A stretch of DNA of 64,000 nucleotides from Fluctibacter corallii (GCF_025751585.1 NZ_JAOWKX010000008.1:181984-245983); one strand, 5' to 3'. Counted from the stretch's first letter, positions 1-8,612 are shown. The notes: generated by a model from the sequence alone, not told the origin. A program made the numbers and translations.

Positions 1-1034
1 AAGGTTAACGCATCTGAAATGCGTACGTCTTTGCCGATACGGGTTTGGTGCATTTTCATGCCCTTTTCGTATTTGCCCGACACAATTCGGCAAAAAGCAA
101 TACGGTCGCGATGCTTTGGATCCATGTTGGCCTGAATTTTAAATACAAAGCCACTGAAGGTGGATTCTTCTGGCTCTACAAATCGCTCTGACGAATCACG
201 CCCTAGCGGTTTAGGTGCCCAATCAACCAACCCGTCAAGCATATGATCAACACCGAAGTTACCCAGTGCTGTGCCAAAGAATACAGGCGTAAGTTCACCT
301 TTTAAAAACTCTTCTTGGTCGAATTCGTGAGATGCCCCTTGCACCAATTCGAGCATATCGCGCAATTCGTCAGCATAACTACCGATGGCTTCATCAAGCT
401 CTGGATTGTCTAACCCTTTGATGATTTTGCTGTCTTGAATGGTGTGACCCTGACCCGTTTTGTACAAAATGGTCTCGTCACGCAGCAAATGGTACACCCC
501 TTTAAATTCTTTACCCATGCCAATTGGCCAAGTAATCGGGGCGCATTTAATTTTTAGTACCTCTTCAACTTCATCAAGCAACTCAATCGGGTCACGAATA
601 TCGCGGTCAAGCTTGTTCATAAACGTGATAATCGGGGTGTCTCGTAAACGCGTCACGTCCATCAACTTGATGGTACGATCCTCTACCCCTTTGGCAGAAT
701 CAATCACCATCAAGCACGAATCTACCGCCGTCAAGGTGCGGTAGGTATCTTCTGAGAAGTCTTCGTGCCCAGGCGTATCCAGAAGATTAACCAACTCATC
801 GCGATAAGGAAACTGCATCACAGACGTGGTAACAGAAATACCACGCTCTTTTTCCATTTCCATCCAGTCAGACTTTGCGTGCTGACCTGACTTTTTCCCC
901 TTTACTGTACCCGCCACCTGAAGTGCCTTTCCGAAAAGCAATACTTTTTCAGTAATGGTGGTTTTACCTGCATCCGGGTGCGAGATAATCGCAAAGGTAC
1001 GACGTTTGTTAATTTCTTTAGTTATATGAGACAT
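1..1034 (-). CDS. prfC: Peptide chain release factor 3 (RF3), N-terminal part
   Basis: RF3 is the translational GTPase that removes RF1/RF2 from the ribosome after termination. Reading leftward from ATG at 1034, the frame stays open to the window edge, about 344 of the ~527 residues usual for the family. Visible elements are the P-loop (SHPDAGKTT) near residue 18, the switch/G2 stretch [10 protein letters not shown], the G3 motif DTPGHEDF, the G4 motif NKLD, and the start of domain II. The C-terminal domain lies outside the window. In E. coli prfC sits close to rimI-holD; here about 2.4 kb of other genes separates them. The assignment rests on manual translation and is secure; the end is missing only because of the window boundary. 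Confidence 0.96.
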   Translation of the reverse strand, partial: MSHITKEINKRRTFAIISHPDAGKTTITEKVLLFGKALQVAGTVKGKKSGQHAKSDWMEMEKERGISVTTSVMQFPYRDELVNLLDTPGHEDFSEDTYRTLTAVDSCLMVIDSAKGVEDRTIKLMDVTRLRDTPIITFMNKLDRDIRDPIELLDEVEEVLKIKCAPITWPIGMGKEFKGVYHLLRDETILYKTGQGHTIQDSKIIKGLDNPELDEAIGSYADELRDMLELVQGASHEFDQEEFLKGELTPVFFGTALGNFGVDHMLDGLVDWAPKPLGRDSSERFVEPEESTFSGFVFKIQANMDPKHRDRIAFCRIVSGKYEKGMKMHQTRIGKDVRISDALT

Positions 1035-1458
1035 GAACCTGACAGAGGCCTTTTCTATTACGCGGTGTGACGAGCAAACACCTAGATTAAAAATTTGCCG
1101 GATTATACCTGTTTTCACCTTTACGAAAAAGGGCGTAAAAACGGCTTTTTAATAAAACTGTACGGCAATAAAAATAGGTTAGCGGGCAGGTGATTTTATC
1201 TTTCCCCCACATTTTCTGTGCACTTGTGCAGTATCGCTCTTACTTTCTTCATTCGGCAGGCACCTCGCCTGACTCATTTGTACCACTCAATTAAAGCAAC
1301 AACATACCGTATATAACGCGTATTTTTATTGTTACCAAGATACGAACAACCCAACAAATATATGAGGCGAAATTTACATTTTCTCCCTACGGCCCGTGCT
1401 GATGAGGATAAACCTCCTACGTAAATGACATTTTTCTTACAAGAATAACGATTTTTTA
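1035..1458. other. Intergenic region between prfC and the XRE islet
   Basis: This divergent spacer must hold the prfC promoter on the minus strand. I see no convincing ORF, RNA gene or strong terminator. It is AT-rich and includes several T-runs and A-runs. Confidence 0.5.
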
Positions 1459-1487
1459 TTTACTCAAAGGACAAAATCACCTATAGT
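1459..1487 (+). promoter_or_regulatory. Candidate sigma-70 promoter of the XRE operon
   Basis: TTTACT (-35, 1459-1464) and TATAGT (-10, 1482-1487) are separated by exactly 17 bases, 64 bases before the XRE start codon. Transcription would begin near 1494. Recognised by eye only. Confidence 0.45.
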
Positions 1488-1493
1488 CGAAGT

Positions 1494-1507
1494 GTAAATT
1501 TTTTTAC
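1494..1507. promoter_or_regulatory. AT-rich dyad, possible autoregulatory operator
   Basis: GTAAA-TTTT-TTTAC is a perfect 5-bp inverted repeat at the predicted transcription start. A second imperfect dyad (AGTACAAATTTACT, about 1518-1531) follows. Paired dyads at the start site of an XRE repressor gene suggest autoregulation; this is inference. Confidence 0.3.
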
Positions 1508-1550
1508 CGAAGTACAGCAGTACAAATTTACTAATAAGTGGAACCAACAC

Positions 1551-1817
1551 ATGTCACGTAGAAAAAAGTTTAGCGGCGCACAATTACGTGCCCTACGGAA
1601 GGAATCCGGCTATACACAGGAAGAACTTGCATTGCGTGTAGGAATTAGCCGAGAAACCGTTTCCGCCATCGAAAACGAAAAACCAGAAACCATGAGCGCG
1701 ATTGGCGTGGAAGTGATCAGCAAGTGGTGGTCGGTGTGCAGACAAAAAGCCTCAGAACAAACACGAGAATCATTTTTTAGCACTGTGATGGAGTATTTCG
1801 GATTTAATCACAGCTAA
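1551..1817 (+). CDS. XRE-family helix-turn-helix regulator
   Basis: An 88-residue protein that is almost entirely one Cro/CI-type HTH domain. Residues 9-40 hold the signature: AQLRALRKESGYTQEELA, then GISRETVSAIENEK as the recognition helix. A short C-terminal tail rich in Trp and Phe (SKWWSVC, MEYFGF) could be a dimer or partner interface. Its stop codon (1815-1817) is followed directly by the ATG of the next gene at 1818, so the two are almost certainly co-transcribed and perhaps translationally coupled. A promoter and AT-rich dyads lie just upstream. The target is unknown; autoregulation is the simplest guess. Confidence 0.85.
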   Translation: MSRRKKFSGAQLRALRKESGYTQEELALRVGISRETVSAIENEKPETMSAIGVEVISKWWSVCRQKASEQTRESFFSTVMEYFGFNHS

Positions 1818-2534
1818 ATGTTATTCTCGCTGTACGGCCAAAAAATCCTAACAGCCCTCTTTGGAGGGCTTTTTATCGCGCTCGGCGTTTATACGTTTGA
1901 CGACGCCGTTCTCTTTGATCGTATCTCAATATTTATTCTGCTTTTCGTAGCCATATTATGCCGAAAGGACGTAAATGTTCTGGGGGTTGTATTAATCTTT
2001 ATTGCCGGTAGGTTATTAGACGAAACGGCATGGAACATTATGCTAGCGTCTGGAGCATACGGCTCAAAATTTATATTTTACGCTTTAGCTGCATTCATTT
2101 TCTTTTTCACTAAATACGATAGATTTAGTTACTGCTTGATTACAGCTCTTCTGCTTAGCATCAGTATTGATATTTTCACTCTAGTCAAGCAAGGTACCGA
2201 ATTAAACATCCAATGGTATATATTTCAAATAACACTAGTATTGACACAGCGTCACTGTCTGCTATATCGCCTTCCTTACACTGAAAGCTTGTATCCCAAA
2301 GAAACAAGATCTCTTCATGTTGATTGGCAGTTATATAAGGCCGAAGGTATCGCAATCTTACTATTGACCGCCATGGTAATAGAATACTTTATTAGGCATA
2401 TTTTCCAACTTTCAGATTTTGTTTACATATATAACGCATTCGCCCATTTAAACTCAATAATATTAATTTATATAATTTGGTGCATCTTCAACCAGAGCTA
2501 TAAGATACTTTTATCTAATGTAAAAGCCTTCTAG
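1818..2534 (+). CDS. Polytopic inner-membrane protein of unknown function
   Basis: 238 residues with about six hydrophobic segments (roughly residues 9-27, 33-47, 52-66, 82-97, 105-122, 172-190, with another near 210-230). I recognise no enzymatic motif; a cytoplasmic or periplasmic loop of about 40 residues (130-170) contains His, Cys, Arg and Tyr. The DNA is distinctly AT-rich compared with the housekeeping neighbours, which suggests acquisition. It starts immediately after the XRE stop codon with no gap and is followed 81 bases later by a gene for a small exported peptide. Its role is unknown: a sensor, a transporter or an immunity-type protein are all possible. Confidence 0.7.
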   Translation: MLFSLYGQKILTALFGGLFIALGVYTFDDAVLFDRISIFILLFVAILCRKDVNVLGVVLIFIAGRLLDETAWNIMLASGAYGSKFIFYALAAFIFFFTKYDRFSYCLITALLLSISIDIFTLVKQGTELNIQWYIFQITLVLTQRHCLLYRLPYTESLYPKETRSLHVDWQLYKAEGIAILLLTAMVIEYFIRHIFQLSDFVYIYNAFAHLNSIILIYIIWCIFNQSYKILLSNVKAF

Positions 2535-2615
2535 CTGTGCCTCTTTAATTTCACTTTCAATCTCAAAACAATTATGATGATTCCGTGGGATAACCACAAA
2601 GGAGAGAGAGAGAAA

Positions 2616-2804
2616 ATGAAGAAATATAAACAAGCAATAGTACCTTTAATTGGATTAACCTTGCTATTGAGTACTGAAAGTTTAGCTAACGGTGGCAATA
2701 AACAAGTCCCACCAGATGACCAACAGGGCAGCCAAAGCAAAGCGCCGCCGACGGACTTCTTGAAAAAACTAGAAGAACTATTAAATCCTACGGGAAGTAA
2801 TTAG
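2616..2804 (+). CDS. Small exported peptide (62 residues) with signal sequence
   Basis: The start chosen is ATG 2616, giving MKKYKQ followed by a hydrophobic core (AIVPLIGLTLLL) and a plausible signal-peptidase I site after SLA. The mature part would be about 38 residues, rich in Gly, Gln, Pro and Asp, ending in a short amphipathic stretch (DFLKKLEELLNP). An upstream in-frame ATG at 2574 adds 14 hydrophilic residues and spoils the signal peptide, so I rejected it; the purine-rich AAAGGAGAG at 2598-2606 supports 2616. It has no cysteine. A strong terminator follows at 2816. Together with the XRE and membrane genes it may form one functional unit; its function is not recognisable. Confidence 0.7.
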   Translation: MKKYKQAIVPLIGLTLLLSTESLANGGNKQVPPDDQQGSQSKAPPTDFLKKLEELLNPTGSN

Positions 2805-2815
2805 TCCTTACGCTA

Positions 2816-2838
2816 GGCGCAGTTTCTGCGCCTTTTTT
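2816..2838 (+). terminator. Rho-independent terminator
   Basis: Perfect 7-bp stem GGCGCAG/CTGCGCC with a TTT loop, followed by six T. It closes the XRE-membrane-peptide transcription unit. Confidence 0.9.
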
Positions 2839-3053
2839 GTTATTTTTTCCCACCAAAATCAAACTTTAACCCCTTCAAATTCAACAACTTACGCACTTTA
2901 GAATGTTTTTTTTACCATGTGGAGCACAATCCACAAACCTTATCATACACTTTCATCATCGAATAAAGCGACCAAGGGTTTAACTTCGGGTTGACCACCC
3001 TTAGCACCTCAGGTTGCACTAAGTTTCATGTGACCATGACTAAGGAACTCAAT

Positions 3054-3278
3054 ATGTACATTACAGGCTCAGATTTAAGAAAAATGCGCTTAGAAGCTGG
3101 TTTAACAACAGTTCAGATGGCAAAGCTAGCTGATGTGAAAACTCGTAAAACTTATGAAAACTGGGAAAAAAATGTAGGTACACCTAACATGAACCAGTTC
3201 ATCGCTATGTGCACAGGATGTAACGTAAATTCTTCTGCGATGGTTAAGATGGCCATCGACAGAGCGGCAGTGGCGTAA
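3054..3278 (+). CDS. Small HTH protein, phage/XRE-like
   Basis: 74 residues from ATG 3054, which has AAGGA at 3042-3046 (7-base spacing); the longer upstream reading from 2991 lacks such a site. The protein opens MYITGSDLRKMRLEAGLTT and continues VQMAKLADVKTRKTYENWE, a helix-turn-helix of the type found in small regulators of phage and mobile DNA. The tail (MCTGCNVNSSAMVKMAIDRA) is short. It lies alone between the islet terminator and rimI, on the opposite strand to rimI. About 55 bases downstream a GC-rich inverted repeat (CGGTCAG...CTGACCG near 3329-3351) could be its transcription end, though no T-run follows. Confidence 0.6.
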   Translation: MYITGSDLRKMRLEAGLTTVQMAKLADVKTRKTYENWEKNVGTPNMNQFIAMCTGCNVNSSAMVKMAIDRAAVA

Positions 3279-3429
3279 TCTGCCTGACCTTTTCAATCGG
3301 AAGCTCACACTGCCGTTGAAACTGCTCGGTCAGACTCCCTTGCTGACCGGGTAGACTTAACACCCAATCCATCTTGTAGGTGGCTTGTAACCTATTTTTC
3401 ATCTCATATCACAATGCTAACAAGCGCGG

Positions 3430-3930
3430 TCAGTCGGTTAACGATAATTTCATGATCACGGCGTCTTCTTTGCCAGTCACACCGTCTTCTCCGTTTCTAG
3501 TGCTTGATATCGTGTAGTAGCCTTTACGCACCTCTATTTCCTCAAAACCTTTTTTCATGTAAAGCGAAATAGCAGCCTGATTGGATGCCCTGACTTCTAA
3601 CCAGATCGCTTGACATTGCAGTTGACGACAGCGCGCCAAAAAAGCGTCGAGCAATTGCTCACCATACCCTTTCCCACGGTAATCCTGCGCAATACCAATA
3701 TCCATCAATGTAACTTCACCGACAACATTCAACCCTATGTAATAGCCTGCTATGAATGATTCGGCGGTGGTGTCACTTGCTTTTTGCTCACTTACACTCA
3801 ATGCAGCAGCAAAATAGGGCGGCGTGGTGCAATCTGTGAAAGTAGACAACGACCACGGATTGCTGTGGCATTGCACATGCAAATTATACATTTGCACAAT
3901 GTGCTTTTCAGATAACGTAGTGATCAACAT
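3430..3930 (-). CDS. rimI: Ribosomal protein bS18 N-alanine acetyltransferase
   Basis: A GNAT-fold acetyltransferase that acetylates the N-terminal alanine of ribosomal protein S18. 166 residues, slightly longer than the E. coli enzyme (148). The acetyl-CoA motif A is visible as DYRGKGYGEQLLDAFL (R-x-x-G-x-G/A pattern), followed by the typical LEVRASNQAAISLYMKKGFEEI segment and the C-terminal region with RKGYY. A small insertion (EQKASDTTAES) near residues 48-58 accounts for part of the extra length. It lies 12 bases downstream of holD on the same strand, as in E. coli, where holD-rimI is also a pair. Confidence 0.92.
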   Translation of the reverse strand: MLITTLSEKHIVQMYNLHVQCHSNPWSLSTFTDCTTPPYFAAALSVSEQKASDTTAESFIAGYYIGLNVVGEVTLMDIGIAQDYRGKGYGEQLLDAFLARCRQLQCQAIWLEVRASNQAAISLYMKKGFEEIEVRKGYYTISSTRNGEDGVTGKEDAVIMKLSLTD

Positions 3931-3942
3931 TTGAATACTATT

Positions 3943-4482
3943 TTATATAGACTGGAGCTGCTGCCAAAGGCGCTTTTTATCTGTTGCGGTTAATCCCGTA
4001 TCGCTTAAAACAAACTGCGCCGGAACGTGAGCAACCGTATTCGTCGTGGTGAGTTTATCTTTTAAGAGCACCCATCCCACATCAGTATATTTTTCATATA
4101 CCGACGCTAAAGAAACAGACGCATCAAATACCAGATCAGAGTGAGTCAACGATGTACATAGCATTAAATCTTGTAATAACCATGGAGGTAACTCAGAGGC
4201 ATCAAATAAACACAGTGGCTTGCCACCTAATGATAGTTTTGATGTATCTGTTGCCACTGACGAATCGCCATCCACTTGCGAGACACTACTCTGCGTTGCA
4301 TGACTATCGCCAATGTCAGCGTTTAAGCTCGCTGGAGACGAGTTAGCAGGTGATTCACTCTCATTCAGCGTCACTTGCAACGGTATATCATCGCGATAAA
4401 CCCATGACTGAATACCCAGCTGAGATAACACAGCGCGTTGATACGAATTTAAATGACTTGATGTTTTCATGCGAGTAAGCAT
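3943..4482 (-). CDS. holD: DNA polymerase III psi subunit
   Basis: The psi subunit bridges the clamp loader (gamma complex) to chi and SSB. The start of recognisable sequence is LNSYQRAVLSQLGIQSWVYRDDIP, matching the family's QLGI-x-x-W N-terminus that binds the clamp loader. A low-complexity Ser/Asp-rich linker (about residues 50-85) follows, then a globular part with LLQDLMLC and a C-terminus (DKKRLWQQLQ). The open frame extends upstream to 4554, but that would run through tRNA-Trp, so the start is ATG 4482 or ATG 4470; neither has a strong ribosome site. Followed at once by rimI, the conserved neighbour. Psi is fast-evolving, so identity rests mainly on the N-terminal motif and synteny. 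Confidence 0.82.
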   Translation of the reverse strand: MLTRMKTSSHLNSYQRAVLSQLGIQSWVYRDDIPLQVTLNESESPANSSPASLNADIGDSHATQSSVSQVDGDSSVATDTSKLSLGGKPLCLFDASELPPWLLQDLMLCTSLTHSDLVFDASVSLASVYEKYTDVGWVLLKDKLTTTNTVAHVPAQFVLSDTGLTATDKKRLWQQLQSI

Positions 4483-4493
4483 AACAGATAAAG

Positions 4494-4570
4494 TGGCAGG
4501 GGTGGAGGGACTCGAACCCCCAACCATCGGTTTTGGAGACCGCTGTTCTACCAATTGGAACTACACCCCT
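4494..4570 (-). tRNA. trpT: tRNA-Trp (anticodon CCA)
   Basis: On the minus strand the acceptor 5' arm AGGGGTG pairs with CACCCCT near the 3' end, followed by discriminator G and an encoded CCA (4494-4496). The anticodon loop reads CTCCAAA, giving CCA. The T-arm GGTTCGAGTCC is canonical. holD begins about a dozen bases after the CCA, so the tRNA and holD-rimI may share a transcript. Confidence 0.97.
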
Positions 4571-4720
4571 GCGGAAGAAGGCTGCATTATACCCATGCTA
4601 ATGCAAAGGTAAAGTGCTTTTATGCATAAAATGTTTTATATGAACACTTTATGTGCAAACTGTATGAATATCGGCTTATCCGAAGGTTAAATCAGCCCTC
4701 AACGCTAATATTGCCCGGTT

Positions 4721-5533
4721 TCATGGTTCAGTCTTCGTGCCCATATCATGCTGTCGTGCCTGCGTGGCCGCGTACCAAAGTTGATTGGTAAATTGCACAA
4801 GTTCGCTAAACACGTGGCTCTCTTGTTCTAATATCGCGGGTTCCATCCCCCTTTCTTTGGCATAACCTTTTAAAAACCAGTTTTTTTCATTATCACTGAA
4901 ACCGTTTATGTCAAAGCAAGATGCGATGTCATACATGGGGGCTCCAATGCCAGCGTATTCCCAGTCAAAAATGAGCCCCGTTGTGCTGACATGGAAATCA
5001 GCCAAATCATTATGGCACACCACTAACGGGAGGCGCGCCCAGTGGCTGTCTACCAAGGCAGCATGATAGTCAAAAGACGTTTGCAACGCACGCTGCGATT
5101 CTGGTGTTAAAAACCTAAGGTAGTGTCGCCAGTTATCCACTAACAGCAAAGGGGGAATTGTCATCTCAAGGGCGTGTGTGCGTAACATAGACGACAATAA
5201 GCACTGCATCCATGCAGTACGGTTTATGCTCGCATGTTTAAGGGTTATGACATCGCACCACTCGTCTACTTGAAACGTCTGATTGTCACTCAAATAGACA
5301 GGGGTTGGGGTCATACCCAAGCTGGCTATACTAGTTTGCATATCATAGAGTTGTGACCGATTCTTATTCACCACTTCGTTTAGCGCAAACGTCTTCACAA
5401 AATACCGCATATTGCCATCAACAAGCTGATAGCTACGGTTAATCGCACCACTAGCAATAGACGTTATAGCGGCATTATCTGACACAAAGCGTGCCTGATG
5501 TAGCTCTTTTAAAATGGTGCCCGACGACACCAT
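4721..5533 (-). CDS. Thiamine/aminoglycoside-type kinase of the thiamine-salvage operon
   Basis: 270 residues with the choline/aminoglycoside phosphotransferase fold. The catalytic loop reads VVCHNDLADFH (Brenner-type HxD) near residue 170, and the magnesium-binding IFDWEYAG lies about 15 residues later; the N-terminal lobe has SGAINRSYQLV and YFVKTF as the nucleotide-binding strands. The Asn usually five residues after the catalytic Asp is not obvious. Within a TPP-riboswitch operon the expected substrate is thiamine (a ThiK-like step, thiamine to thiamine phosphate after import). Its ATG overlaps the pnuT stop codon by one base (TAATG). A choline kinase role cannot be excluded from sequence alone, but context favours thiamine. 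Confidence 0.8.
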   Translation of the reverse strand: MVSSGTILKELHQARFVSDNAAITSIASGAINRSYQLVDGNMRYFVKTFALNEVVNKNRSQLYDMQTSIASLGMTPTPVYLSDNQTFQVDEWCDVITLKHASINRTAWMQCLLSSMLRTHALEMTIPPLLLVDNWRHYLRFLTPESQRALQTSFDYHAALVDSHWARLPLVVCHNDLADFHVSTTGLIFDWEYAGIGAPMYDIASCFDINGFSDNEKNWFLKGYAKERGMEPAILEQESHVFSELVQFTNQLWYAATQARQHDMGTKTEP

Positions 5534-6204
5534 TAGTTTGCGCCTGTCTGATGGGTAGATTCCAGATTATCAGCAACCGTGGCAGACGATTCATGGCTGC
5601 CCTGCTTACGGGTTTTTGACCATTGAATGTAGCCGTAAACCGCCATTGCGGTGTAGATCACAAATAAACATCCCGTCAGCGCTAGTCCTTTGCTGAAATA
5701 AAGATACGCCGCGGCGATATCAATCACAATCCAATACAACCAGTTTTCTAACACTTTATGTGCCACCAATACGGTTGTAAACACGCTAAAAACGGTAATT
5801 AACGCATCGAGCTGCAAATGTGCATTATCCAGCTGATCGCCCACCAGCCAAATAAGGCTTTGTGCCACCGCTACCAAAGCCACAATACAGAAAATGTGCC
5901 GTATCACAGGCCACGTGGTGACCGCTTGATCTTCAACGGGCGCTCGCTTCCATTTTATCCAGCCATATATCGCCATCACCAAGTAATATGCGTTTAGTAC
6001 CGTGTGAAATGGCAACGAGACAGACCAAAAGATAACGGTATAAATGCCATTACTGACAAGCGCACTTGGCCAACACAGTATGTTTTGCTGCGCGGCAAAC
6101 CACACATAGGCCATTGCCAATACCACAGCTATCCACTCAGCCGGCGATGTTGCGGCCAGCTGCCCAACAAAATCAGTAAAAAATTCAGCCGTTACCACAC
6201 CCAT
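5533..6204 (-). CDS. pnuT: PnuC-family vitamin permease, probably thiamine-specific (PnuT)
   Basis: An inner-membrane transporter of the PnuC family with about seven helices in 223 residues. Typical family features are visible: WPSALVSNGIYTVIFW, the N-A-Y-Y-L-V-M-A-I-Y-G-W-x-x-W stretch near residues 72-86, and a second repeat ending AMAVYGYIQW, reflecting the internal symmetry of the fold. PnuC takes up nicotinamide riboside; PnuT homologues linked to TPP riboswitches are predicted or shown to take up thiamine. Here the gene lies in a TPP-controlled operon between a thiamine-binding-type protein and a kinase, joined to both neighbours by TAATG overlaps. These permeases rely on the downstream kinase to trap the substrate. 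Confidence 0.88.
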   Translation of the reverse strand: MGVVTAEFFTDFVGQLAATSPAEWIAVVLAMAYVWFAAQQNILCWPSALVSNGIYTVIFWSVSLPFHTVLNAYYLVMAIYGWIKWKRAPVEDQAVTTWPVIRHIFCIVALVAVAQSLIWLVGDQLDNAHLQLDALITVFSVFTTVLVAHKVLENWLYWIVIDIAAAYLYFSKGLALTGCLFVIYTAMAVYGYIQWSKTRKQGSHESSATVADNLESTHQTGAN

Positions 6205-6461
6205 TACTGCTCACTTTTCATGGCATCGCCATTTAAAAATTTACAAACGAAAATGGCTTGCCCCACTTCTTCATGACTTCGGCGCATCTCTTTCGTTAAA
6301 ATCGCCATCGTTGCGTCATACTCCCCACGAACTATCGTGCTGGTAGCAGACGTACTCACATCTAGCTCAGAATAACTATTCAATCGCTCAATAAAGGTTT
6401 TTATTGGCGCAATATATTGCTCATTCAGTGGATACATTGATAATTCTGCTACCAGTTTCAT
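6204..6461 (-). CDS. YkoF-like thiamine/HMP-binding protein
   Basis: 85 residues matching a single YkoF-type domain: ELSMYPLNEQYIAPIKTFIERL near the N-terminus, then STSATSTIVRGEYDATMAIL. Bacillus YkoF has two such domains and binds thiamine; this one has a single domain and no signal peptide, so it would be cytoplasmic. Its stop overlaps the pnuT start (TAATG), so translation is probably coupled. It is 12 bases after the TonB receptor. Its role may be to sense or buffer thiamine or hydroxymethylpyrimidine in the cytoplasm; that is inference from family and operon. Confidence 0.78.
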   Translation of the reverse strand: MKLVAELSMYPLNEQYIAPIKTFIERLNSYSELDVSTSATSTIVRGEYDATMAILTKEMRRSHEEVGQAIFVCKFLNGDAMKSEQ

Positions 6462-6473
6462 GCTTGTTTTCTC

Positions 6474-8606
6474 CTAGAAATGATAACGCACGCTTGCGCC
6501 TACGCGACGAGGTTCGCCTAATTGTTCATAGGTTTTCGATTGATACTCGTTTCGGGGATCGTTGCCGAAATAAAATCCGCGTGTTGCGTAGTCTTCATCA
6601 AATAGATTTCTTACGTAAACAGAGAACTCCCAGTTATCGTATGTGTATGCCACACTCGAGTGCACAAGCACCATGTTGTCAGACTGCTGATCATGAGAGT
6701 ATGAGTAGTAGAAACGATCTTTAGCATCTGCCTCAAATACCCATTTCAAACCATCCATAAGCGTGATATTTAGACCAACATTCGCTGTGTAAGACGGCGC
6801 ATGAGCCTGCTCAAGACCATTATAAATGGTGGTTTCATCTTCACGCGTGACGCCATCTAGCTCAGCGTCAAGCCACCCCAAATGCGCAAACAATGTCACG
6901 TTATTGTGTAATTGATATGAAAGGTCTAGTTCAATTCCATAGTTGGTGCCGTCACCAGCGTTATTGTAAAAACCAACAAACGTCTGATCTCGAACAATCC
7001 AACTTTTATACTGCACGTCGTCACGCCATTGATAAAACGCCGCAAAATGCATCGTGAAGGTTCCATCAGGATTTCCGCCTTTGATACCTAATTCTGTGCC
7101 TAATAACGATTCTGAATCAAATGCTGCATTTGCCAGTAGTGTATCTCTAAACTCAACCAAGCCCTCGTCATTCAGCTTGCCAAGCGCTTCACCATTTACG
7201 CCCCCCATTTTGTAACTGCGGGTTCCTTTAACATATGCCATGGTTTGATCTGATACTTGAACGTGGTAGCTCAATTCTGCTCCCCAATCGCTCTCATCAG
7301 TTTGTTGAACAACGCCATTAGTGTCTATGTAGTCAAGAGACTGTTCAGCAAAACGGCCACTCACGCTCACCCAAGCATTATCAGATACTGAGAATCGATA
7401 TTGTCCGAATAGTGCTGTATCTTCACGCTCAACCTGACTTTGAAAAGACGCATCGGCCCACGCGTCAAAGTCAAAGAACTGTCTGAGAAGATCTTCTTCT
7501 TCGTCGGCATAATACGCCCCTAACACCCAGCCATTCATGGTATCATTGTTGTTAAACACTTTTAGCTCTAAGGTTTTATCTTGGCGGTCGCGAAAGTAGT
7601 GATCGGTAGACGAGTATTCCCAGCCTGGCGCAATTCCGACGTAGCTCCAGTCTTCATCGTAGCCATATGCTAAGTCTGCATCCAGAAAAGTTCCAGTCAG
7701 TTTCACTTTTGCGCCACCCAAGCCATCGTACAAAGCAGACAGTGCGACTGCGTCACTTTCTTGTTTATCGAAACCGGGTTCGTCAGACAGGGTTGTACGA
7801 TTTAAATCTAAAGAAAAAGCATCATAGCCATTATCGACATCAATATGGTGTGCCACCGCACTCAGGCGCAGTGTATCGGTTATATCAGCCTGAAGCTTAA
7901 TACGCCCCGTAAATTCATCATGGTTATTGGTGTCATCGCGGTTAAGCGCATCGTTATCAATAAAACCATCGCTTTTAACCTGATGAGCAGAAAAGCCGAT
8001 TAATACGTCATCGGTAATACCTGTGCCAGCCGCAACTCCAGCATTCCAACTGTTATAATTAGCCACGCCTGCTTCAACATTTACATGTGTGTCGGCAGTG
8101 GGCGCTTTGCTCACAACATTAATCATGCCGGCCAAGCCATCTGATCCAAAACGCGCGCTGTTGGGACCTTTGTAAATCTCTACTTGCTCAATATCAAATG
8201 TACTTGCACCTGCGGCCATCCCCGAATAGTTAATTCCATCAACGATGAAACCCACAGAAGGGTTAATCGGATCAACAAACTGGCTTCGCTCACCAATACC
8301 ACGGATTTGGAAAAAACGACCGCGGCTAGCGCCCGCTGAAAAGTTTACATTCGATGCGCGATTTAAAATATGCTCGATATGGTCAGCTTGACGTGCTGCA
8401 ATCGCGTCATCATTGATAACAGAAACTGATGATGCAAATTTTGATAACGGCGTTTGCAACATAGCTCCCGTTACCGTAATCGTTTCTATAGAGGATGTTT
8501 TGATAGACTTCTGATCAGTATCAGCCGCAGACTGAGCATGCGCCATATTCGCGCACACAAAGGAAGACAGTACACAGAGTGCGATTCGATTTACACGTCT
8601 TTGCAT
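6474..8606 (-). CDS. TonB-dependent outer-membrane receptor, probable thiamine transporter
   Basis: 710 residues. An N-terminal signal peptide (to about residue 25, ending AHAQ) is followed by a plug domain with IETITVTGA, the FQIRGIGERSQF segment and VEIYKGPNSARFGSDGLAGMINV, then a 22-strand beta-barrel ending in ...RRVGASVRYHF with terminal Phe, as expected for outer-membrane assembly. It is the first gene after a TPP riboswitch and heads an operon with a YkoF-like protein, a PnuT-like permease and a kinase, so thiamine (or a phosphate or precursor) is the likely ligand. The barrel itself does not reveal the ligand. No good Shine-Dalgarno is seen before ATG 8606; the leader hairpin at 8613-8643 occupies that region. 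Confidence 0.92.
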   Translation of the reverse strand: MQRRVNRIALCVLSSFVCANMAHAQSAADTDQKSIKTSSIETITVTGAMLQTPLSKFASSVSVINDDAIAARQADHIEHILNRASNVNFSAGASRGRFFQIRGIGERSQFVDPINPSVGFIVDGINYSGMAAGASTFDIEQVEIYKGPNSARFGSDGLAGMINVVSKAPTADTHVNVEAGVANYNSWNAGVAAGTGITDDVLIGFSAHQVKSDGFIDNDALNRDDTNNHDEFTGRIKLQADITDTLRLSAVAHHIDVDNGYDAFSLDLNRTTLSDEPGFDKQESDAVALSALYDGLGGAKVKLTGTFLDADLAYGYDEDWSYVGIAPGWEYSSTDHYFRDRQDKTLELKVFNNNDTMNGWVLGAYYADEEEDLLRQFFDFDAWADASFQSQVEREDTALFGQYRFSVSDNAWVSVSGRFAEQSLDYIDTNGVVQQTDESDWGAELSYHVQVSDQTMAYVKGTRSYKMGGVNGEALGKLNDEGLVEFRDTLLANAAFDSESLLGTELGIKGGNPDGTFTMHFAAFYQWRDDVQYKSWIVRDQTFVGFYNNAGDGTNYGIELDLSYQLHNNVTLFAHLGWLDAELDGVTREDETTIYNGLEQAHAPSYTANVGLNITLMDGLKWVFEADAKDRFYYSYSHDQQSDNMVLVHSSVAYTYDNWEFSVYVRNLFDEDYATRGFYFGNDPRNEYQSKTYEQLGEPRRVGASVRYHF

Positions 8607-8612
8607 TTACAA

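Noticed and set aside
460..744. 94-codon plus-strand frame inside prfC
   Set aside because: Antisense shadow of a well-supported prfC reading frame with intact GTPase motifs.
4483..4554. N-terminal extension of holD
   Set aside because: It would read through tRNA-Trp; the psi-type sequence starts after the tRNA.
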